Origin: Patescibacteria group bacterium
Lineage (GTDB): Bacteria > Patescibacteriota > Patescibacteriia > 2-12-FULL-60-25
Reading direction: 5' to 3'
DNA: 47,785 nucleotides
Assembly: GCA_018061755.1 (NCBI GenBank)
Contig: JAGOTP010000008.1
Location: forward strand, 1 to 47,785
Below the pieces are notes generated by a model. It saw nothing but the letters and a program-made list of their open reading frames with translations. It had not been told where the DNA came from and searched no databases. The position numbers and the translations under genes were made by a program. Below are positions 43,112 through 47,785 of the stretch, one piece after another; positions within the stretch are counted from its first letter, which is position 1; the number at the start of each line of letters is the position of its first letter.

Positions 43112-46100
43112 TTAGCGCACGTAGCCCAGGACTCTGACCGCTGCCCATTCAAGAGGAGTGCTCGGCGCTCTGCGGAAGAGACTGCGATAGACCTGAATTC
43201 CACGAGCTTCTTGTGTCAAATTGCGTGGGAAGCGAATACGATACATGAGCGCATTCCAAGCCATGTTCTCTTGGGCATTTTGGAAATTCGGATCTCGTCG
43301 GTAGATCGTACGAAAGGCTGAACGAACGAGAGGCAGCTGGGCACGTTCACGCACAAGGCTTCTAGTAGCTGGTAATTCACCTGTCGTGACTCGATGCAAA
43401 TCTGCCTCAGTAGCGTTTGGACCAATCACTTGCAACAGATCTCGCACCACCGCCCGACGCTCACGTTCACCTAGACGACGCGTCTCAGCCGATACGCCAT
43501 AGGCAATAAAGTCCGCATAGACATTCTCTTGCTCTGGAGACAATGTCACACGGAATTCTCTCGCATCCGCCCCCACGCCTCGTTCCGCACGCGATTCAGC
43601 AGCTGGATCTTCAGCCAAGCCAAGAAACGCCAGCAAAGATGCTTCATCTTTCGTTGAAATGTAAGGCAAGATAGTTGGGGTCGGAACAACTTCATCAATC
43701 GGATCGAATACCGGAAGAGGGTTTGTTGGGACAGTTGTTCCAGGAAGTGGATTGGTTGAGGTCAGAACAGGATTCAACTGAAATACGTTCATCGGTGATC
43801 CTCCACCACCCCCGCCACCAACTGCACCGCCGCCGCCACCTCCTCCACCACCCCCGCCGCCGCCACTAGAAGCAGCACTCTCATCTTCGATGATTGAGAT
43901 GACGACCGGAGACAAGGATAACGAGGAATAACCAACTACCGTCGAAGAAACGGTCAGCGTCACGTTGGCGGAGCGATTGCCGCTATAGACACCGTCATCA
44001 ACCGAAGTGACGTAGACAGTCGCCGGTGTGGCGTAATTACCAGGCGTAAAGGCGATGCTTGAAGTCGATACCGATAAGCCAGATCCAGCTACCACCAGAA
44101 CCTCAACCGTCGTAGTAGGCGCAATCCCTAGCACGATCGTAAACGATTCCGCGCGACCTTCTATCAGCGAAACCGAACTTGTGGAAACAGCGATCGAGGC
44201 CGTTTCATCGTCAGCGATGGTAGCCACTATATTCGAGATACTTGGCCCACCGAAACTATAGCCGTAAGCATAACCAGACGGAACCGTCGCCACATGCGTA
44301 ATGGTTCCCGTATGTGTCCCCTCCAAATCAGTATCTTGGGCCGCGTTCAGGGTGATCGTTTGTGGGGTTGACCAGTTACTAGAGGTAAAGTCCAAGGTCG
44401 TCGTACTGACCGTCAACTCAGACTCTGCGACCAAAATAACGCGGATGGTCGAAGTGGGTTGCGAAGTCAAAACCAGAGTATAGGTCGACGAAGCACCACC
44501 TTCCGACAAGCTCATCGTCGTAATGCTTGGCGTCACTCCTGCAGTGTCATTATCGAGGATGGTATAGGTCGTTGTTGCGTTGCTACTGATCGTCGCATTT
44601 ACGGGAGAAGACAACGCAATCCCGATCGTCTCGCTCGTCTCAGCAATCGAATCATCGATGATTACGAGAGAGATGGTTGTGCTCGTTTGACCCGCCGTAA
44701 TTGTCGCTGTTCCTGGGGAAAAAGTATAATCAACTCCGGATCCAATAGCTGTCGACGAGGCTTCATAGACAGCATAATCAACGGTAATATCCTCAAAGTG
44801 CGCTGCGCTCAAAATGATCTTTACCGACGTTGCCGTAACAGATTCAGCCCCAGACAAGCTAGCTGACAAAAATTCGACACTCGGTGTAGCCGTATCAACC
44901 ACGAAGGCAATCGCTCCGCTATTAGCTACTGTATATGCTGATTCAGCTGCGTACTGGTCAATCGTTTTCACACGCCAGTAGTAGGAAGCGCTCGATAATG
45001 TTTGATCATTGCTTCCAACGGTATATGAGCCGGATCCAGCTGCTTGACCAACGAGAAATGAAAACGCTCCTTGTGCCGCCAAGGCACTGGTATAATCAAC
45101 CACTGGGGAACTAAAATCTGAAGAGTTATCGATTTGAATGCGATATTGGACTGTATCTGCTCCATTTGAGTCAGATAACGAAAAGAAAAAGGTTGGCGTA
45201 CCAGTGCCTGTTGTCGATCCGTTTACAAGTCCCGTTGGAGCAAGCGAAGCCGGAACAAACGGGCTGGTATTTGACTGGAAAGTATAGATCGTTCCGGCTG
45301 TACCCGCAGCACCACCACCTCCCGTACCAACTCGCCCAGCACTGGTCGAAGATGTTCCGCTAAAAGATACTCCACCGTAACTCATCGCAATTCGACCACC
45401 GCCTCCACCACCCGCGCCGCTCCCTCCATCAGCACCAGCACCACCATCAGCCGTAATCGCGCCGAACCCTGCCAAACTACCCAAGACAAGATTCACGCTA
45501 CCACCTGATCCACCGCCACCACCGGACCATGCGCCGCTGTAACGCCCCTGACCTCCATCAGCTCGAATCGAACCATCGACTGTCAAAGCACCCGTCACCG
45601 TCAAATGAACAACTCCACCGGCACCACCGCCCCAACCCGTATTGGTAAAATAACCACCACCACCGCTCGATCCAAACAAGATCGGATAGGTTGAAGATCC
45701 ATAGGTTGCCGTACTACCAGCCACGCCCGCCCCAAGACCAATTGATCCATTTCCCCCAACTCCGGCGTGTGCCGCGCCACTCCCACTATCTCCACTTCCA
45801 CCACTACCGCGTCCATATCCACCAACCGAGCGGCCACAAATCCCTGTCGTGACGTCCGGACCAAAACCATCATCAGCCCCCATTGAGCGAGGACAGCCAC
45901 GCGATGAAGCGTTAATACTCGAACGAGCATCAATCGAAAGAGAGGTTAGAGCGGTAGACGAGACGCTCGATGAAATGGTTGAACTCACCATCGTCAAAGG
46001 AATACTCTGCGGTAAAAACAGAAAACCCCCATTGATATCCAAAATACCTGCATCATTCGTAGAGAAGGTCAGATCACGCAAAGTAAGCGGTGACGAGATA

Positions 46101-47515
46101 TTCCAAGTAGAACGAGCACCCGACTGCCCCAACACAAGACTAGTCGTCACGTTTGTCCACGCTGGTGCGGTAATATTGACCGTGGTAGCCGCTGAAAAAG
46201 TCATCGATGTATTCGTCGTCGACAAACCAGCGGTTGAAGCAATTAAAATATCAGCAACTGAAGCCGTACAAGCCCAGGTGACATTATCGAGCACCAACCA
46301 AGCCACTGAAGAAACTGTCAACGCACTCGAAGTCGTACACCCAAGTGCCGTTCCTGTCGTCACTGAAAGAGCGTCTCTGGTGTAATCACCTCCTACTGGA
46401 AAATCAAAGCCGTAAGCCAAGCTCAGCGTTCCAGCTCCATCATCCGCATATCTGTTTAAAAAATAAGCAGTTCCAACTGAACCATTAACACCGTCTCCAT
46501 CAGCACCACCCGCACCACCAGCTCCAGCCGCCGCAGTGATATGCGACAAAGAAAAAGTTGAAGCCGCTCCGTAAAACACGGCTACTCTTCCAGCCGAACC
46601 ACCCCCACCACCAGCTCCACCGGTACCACCATTCACCGATACACTCCCGCTTCCGGCGAAGATTCCAGCATGAATCAAAATCGATCCACCAGCGCCTCCA
46701 CCGCCACCGTTAAAAACGCCATCATACCCCCCATTTCCACCGCGTGCGAGGATACGACCATTCACCGTTAATGTTCCCGTTGAAGTCACATGAATCAACC
46801 CACCGCCCGCTCCACCAAAAGCGGTCGTGTAATAGCCCGTACCACCACCTGAGCCAAGAAAATTAGGTGCTAGTGAATTTCCATAGATCACACTCCCCCC
46901 AGCTCTCGAAGGTCCGCCACCGCCGCCAACGCCGGCATGAGAGCCACCGCCGCCACCATTACCTGAACCATCACCACCACGACCATAACCACCCGTCTGA
47001 AAGCCACACAAACCCGTGCCAACATCCACGCCATAGCCATCAGCGCCATTCAATGCAGCCGCTCGACAGCCCTTCTCTGAAGCAGACAAATCACCTGAAA
47101 TCGTAATATTTCTCGCGGTAATTCTAATACCTCCTGGATCTTCAAACGTATGCGTCGTTGTCGCATTCGTTTCAATCACAAAATCATCCGTACTGCCCAA
47201 AATCATTTCGCTCGAAGAGCCCATGGCCATAATCGAGCCGCTCTTGACCGTAACCGTTCCAGCGCCTTGCAAATCGACTGTTCCAATCCAAGTCGTACTC
47301 ACACTCCCTAATGCATCGATTTCGATTGCACTACACGAACCAGCATCAACGTAGGCCTGATCAACAACGGTATCAGAAGCAATCGTACAAACGGCAGCTT
47401 GAACTGAAGAACCATTCATCAACCAAAATGCCGACAGAAACAAGATAAAAAAACCTTTTGACAAAGGTGAAAATACCCTCTCAGAAATGAGCGAAAGAAC
47501 TCGTCTAATAGCCAT
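43112..47515 (-). CDS. Giant glycine-rich surface protein with Calx-beta-like domains
   Basis: 1467 residues from ATG 47515, which opens a signal peptide (MAIRRVLSLISERVF ... SSVQAA); the longer upstream frame crosses a terminator. Order: beta-rich N-terminus; a ~175-residue Gly-rich domain; spacer; a second copy of that domain; an FN3-like segment with YYWRVKTID; a Calx-beta-like domain (GVDYTFSPGTATITAG); two more beta-sandwich repeats (~115 residues each, SEGGASSTYTLVL and IEGRAESFTIVLG); an almost pure Gly linker; and a helical, charged C-terminal domain of ~190 residues. No LPxTG or C-terminal helix, so the anchoring mode is unclear. It is probably a long surface fibre or adhesin. The upstream glycan operon and Dsb system may serve it. 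Confidence 0.88.
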   Translation of the reverse strand: MAIRRVLSLISERVFSPLSKGFFILFLSAFWLMNGSSVQAAVCTIASDTVVDQAYVDAGSCSAIEIDALGSVSTTWIGTVDLQGAGTVTVKSGSIMAMGSSSEMILGSTDDFVIETNATTTHTFEDPGGIRITARNITISGDLSASEKGCRAAALNGADGYGVDVGTGLCGFQTGGYGRGGDGSGNGGGGGSHAGVGGGGGPSRAGGSVIYGNSLAPNFLGSGGGTGYYTTAFGGAGGGLIHVTSTGTLTVNGRILARGGNGGYDGVFNGGGGGAGGSILIHAGIFAGSGSVSVNGGTGGAGGGGGSAGRVAVFYGAASTFSLSHITAAAGAGGAGGADGDGVNGSVGTAYFLNRYADDGAGTLSLAYGFDFPVGGDYTRDALSVTTGTALGCTTSSALTVSSVAWLVLDNVTWACTASVADILIASTAGLSTTNTSMTFSAATTVNITAPAWTNVTTSLVLGQSGARSTWNISSPLTLRDLTFSTNDAGILDINGGFLFLPQSIPLTMVSSTISSSVSSTALTSLSIDARSSINASSRGCPRSMGADDGFGPDVTTGICGRSVGGYGRGSGGSGDSGSGAAHAGVGGNGSIGLGAGVAGSTATYGSSTYPILFGSSGGGGYFTNTGWGGGAGGVVHLTVTGALTVDGSIRADGGQGRYSGAWSGGGGGSGGSVNLVLGSLAGFGAITADGGAGADGGSGAGGGGGGRIAMSYGGVSFSGTSSTSAGRVGTGGGGAAGTAGTIYTFQSNTSPFVPASLAPTGLVNGSTTGTGTPTFFFSLSDSNGADTVQYRIQIDNSSDFSSPVVDYTSALAAQGAFSFLVGQAAGSGSYTVGSNDQTLSSASYYWRVKTIDQYAAESAYTVANSGAIAFVVDTATPSVEFLSASLSGAESVTATSVKIILSAAHFEDITVDYAVYEASSTAIGSGVDYTFSPGTATITAGQTSTTISLVIIDDSIAETSETIGIALSSPVNATISSNATTTYTILDNDTAGVTPSITTMSLSEGGASSTYTLVLTSQPTSTIRVILVAESELTVSTTTLDFTSSNWSTPQTITLNAAQDTDLEGTHTGTITHVATVPSGYAYGYSFGGPSISNIVATIADDETASIAVSTSSVSLIEGRAESFTIVLGIAPTTTVEVLVVAGSGLSVSTSSIAFTPGNYATPATVYVTSVDDGVYSGNRSANVTLTVSSTVVGYSSLSLSPVVISIIEDESAASSGGGGGGGGGGGGGAVGGGGGGGSPMNVFQLNPVLTSTNPLPGTTVPTNPLPVFDPIDEVVPTPTILPYISTKDEASLLAFLGLAEDPAAESRAERGVGADAREFRVTLSPEQENVYADFIAYGVSAETRRLGERERRAVVRDLLQVIGPNATEADLHRVTTGELPATRSLVRERAQLPLVRSAFRTIYRRDPNFQNAQENMAWNALMYRIRFPRNLTQEARGIQVYRSLFRRAPSTPLEWAAVRVLGYVR
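43797..43866 (-). repeat. Poly-glycine codon tract
   Basis: A run of GGN codons encodes about 23 residues, all Gly except one Ala-Val pair, linking the beta-sandwich repeats to the C-terminal domain of the surface protein. Such tracts are prone to length change by slippage. Confidence 0.8.
45370..45905 (-). repeat. Second copy of the glycine-rich domain
   Basis: It encodes about 178 residues beginning with RGCPRSMGADDGFGPDVTTG and ending at GGGGRIAMSYGG. The order of Cys, GGYGRG, HAGVGG, LTVDGSI and GGxGGS blocks matches the copy at 46570-47085, so this is an internal domain duplication. Confidence 0.8.
46570..47085 (-). repeat. First copy of the glycine-rich domain
   Basis: It encodes about 172 residues from KGCRAAALNGADGYGVDVGTG to GSAGRVAVFYGA. 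Both copies start with the same Cys-x...-GxCG pattern (two Cys about 22 residues apart), which could be a disulfide in each domain. Confidence 0.8.
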
Positions 47516-47527
47516 ACAAGCGAGGGT

Positions 47528-47533
47528 AGCATA
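47528..47533 (-). promoter_or_regulatory. -10 box for the surface protein gene
   Basis: Minus-strand TATGCT lies 12 nt before ATG 47515; no Shine-Dalgarno and no good -35. The TATnCT-ACCC arrangement resembles that of pilM. Confidence 0.4.
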
Positions 47534-47599
47534 AACCGAACCCGCACAAAAGGGATAAGCCTTAAAAGGGCACGGGTGTGAAGGATCCTTTTTCGTCAA

Positions 47600-47641
47600 A
47601 AAACAAAGAACCCCTGGCATATGCCGGGGGTTCTTTGTTTT
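47600..47641. terminator. Strong bidirectional intrinsic terminator
   Basis: A 42-bp near-perfect inverted repeat: AAAACAAAGAACCCC pairs with GGGGTTCTTTGTTTT, and the inner GGC-ATAT-GCC extends it. It separates the surface protein gene from whatever lies beyond the window. Confidence 0.9.
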
Positions 47642-47785
47642 GATCTTCCTGAGAAGACTAGCGCTTGCTCCACTAAGGTTCGCGCGGCGACTCTTTTCTT
47701 CAGCCGCTTTCTGGCGGCTTCTCGGTATGAAAATGACGTTCTAACCTTGCTTAAAAGGTAATACCTACTTGCCTTTCGGTCAAGT
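47642..47785. other. Unassigned edge sequence with small hairpins
   Basis: On the minus strand a 60-codon frame is open from the window end and runs through the terminator, so it is probably not a gene end. Small stems are visible on that strand: ACTTG-a-CC-GAAA-GG-CAAGT (47767-47785) and AGCCGC-CAGAAA-GCGGCT. This could be the 3' part of a structured transcript ending at 47600, but too little is in view. Confidence 0.25.

Noticed and set aside
43797-43866. Tandem GCC/ACC-like triplets as a CRISPR or satellite repeat
   Set aside because: They are in-frame glycine codons of one protein, without spacers or constant unit length.
43120-47200. Many long frames on the plus strand opposite the surface protein gene
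   Set aside because: They mirror Gly/Ser/Thr-rich codons, giving low-complexity Pro/His/Arg products; they have no start signals and overlap a convincing minus-strand gene.
47595-47785. C-terminus of a basic ribosomal-type protein on the minus strand at the window end
   Set aside because: The frame continues through the strong terminator and matches no ribosomal protein I know; too little sequence is in view.

Overview
The window reads as a chromosomal segment of a bacterium from the Candidate Phyla Radiation (Patescibacteria). This is inferred from gene content and style: a PilM-type pilus operon, TrmB-type regulators, many short secreted proteins of unknown function, compact operons with ATGA overlaps, and few strong Shine-Dalgarno sites. 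No taxonomic marker such as rRNA is present. TGA acts as a stop throughout (for example the ligA/methyltransferase and lgt/DsbA ATGA junctions), so the TGA=Gly code of Gracilibacteria/Absconditabacteria does not apply. No tRNA, rRNA, insertion sequence, integrase or CRISPR array was seen.

Layout. 1-2.8 kb (+): a heterodimeric ABC exporter, cut by the window start. 2.9-3.4 kb (-): an orphan lipoprotein cassette. 3.5-10.85 kb (-): a housekeeping run ligA, SAM methyltransferase, gatC, gatA, membrane protein, lgt and two DsbA-like oxidoreductases. 11.0-11.5 kb (+): an orphan membrane-protein cassette. 11.6-14.65 kb (-): a pilus operon pilM, decayed PilB/GspE-like protein, decayed receiver domain, prepilin. 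14.8-15.5 kb (-): another orphan cassette. 15.7-16.9 kb (+): TrmB-like regulator plus nucleotidyltransferase-fold protein. 17.0-23.75 kb (-): recJ, a 1496-residue M48-metalloprotease/ABC1-kinase fusion, rnhA. 23.8-26.6 kb (-): lepA and a secreted coiled-coil protein. 26.7-30.0 kb (-): SpoU-type methyltransferase, GT2, Rieske protein, murJ. 30.1-35.25 kb (+): a hypothetical, an RlmD-like 23S rRNA methyltransferase, era, a hypothetical, then a peroxide/superoxide defence set (PrxQ/Bcp, Fe/Mn-SOD, AhpC). 35.4-35.8 kb (-): a fourth orphan cassette. 36.0-42.7 kb (-): glutaredoxin, HAD hydrolase, VKOR, GT2-Wzy fusion, GT4, Wzx-like flippase and a 29-residue membrane peptide. 42.7-43.1 kb: a gene-free, strongly foldable stretch that is a candidate structured RNA. 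43.1-47.5 kb (-): a giant glycine-rich surface protein.

How the parts fit. VKOR and the two DsbA-like proteins make a complete extracytoplasmic disulfide-forming route. The cysteine-rich lipoprotein and the exported proteins are plausible clients, and Lgt would lipidate the lipoprotein. Wzx, GT4 and the GT2-Wzy fusion form a small surface-glycan set. PilM, the decayed ATPase, the decayed receiver and the prepilin belong to a type IV pilus or related secretion machine.

Two styles of expression signal stand out. Several resident genes have a -10 box only 6-12 nt before ATG, predicting leaderless or near-leaderless mRNAs. The four orphan genes instead carry recognisable two-box promoters, longer leaders with clear Shine-Dalgarno sites, and their own or a shared intrinsic terminator. 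Three of the four are also distinctly G+C-rich.
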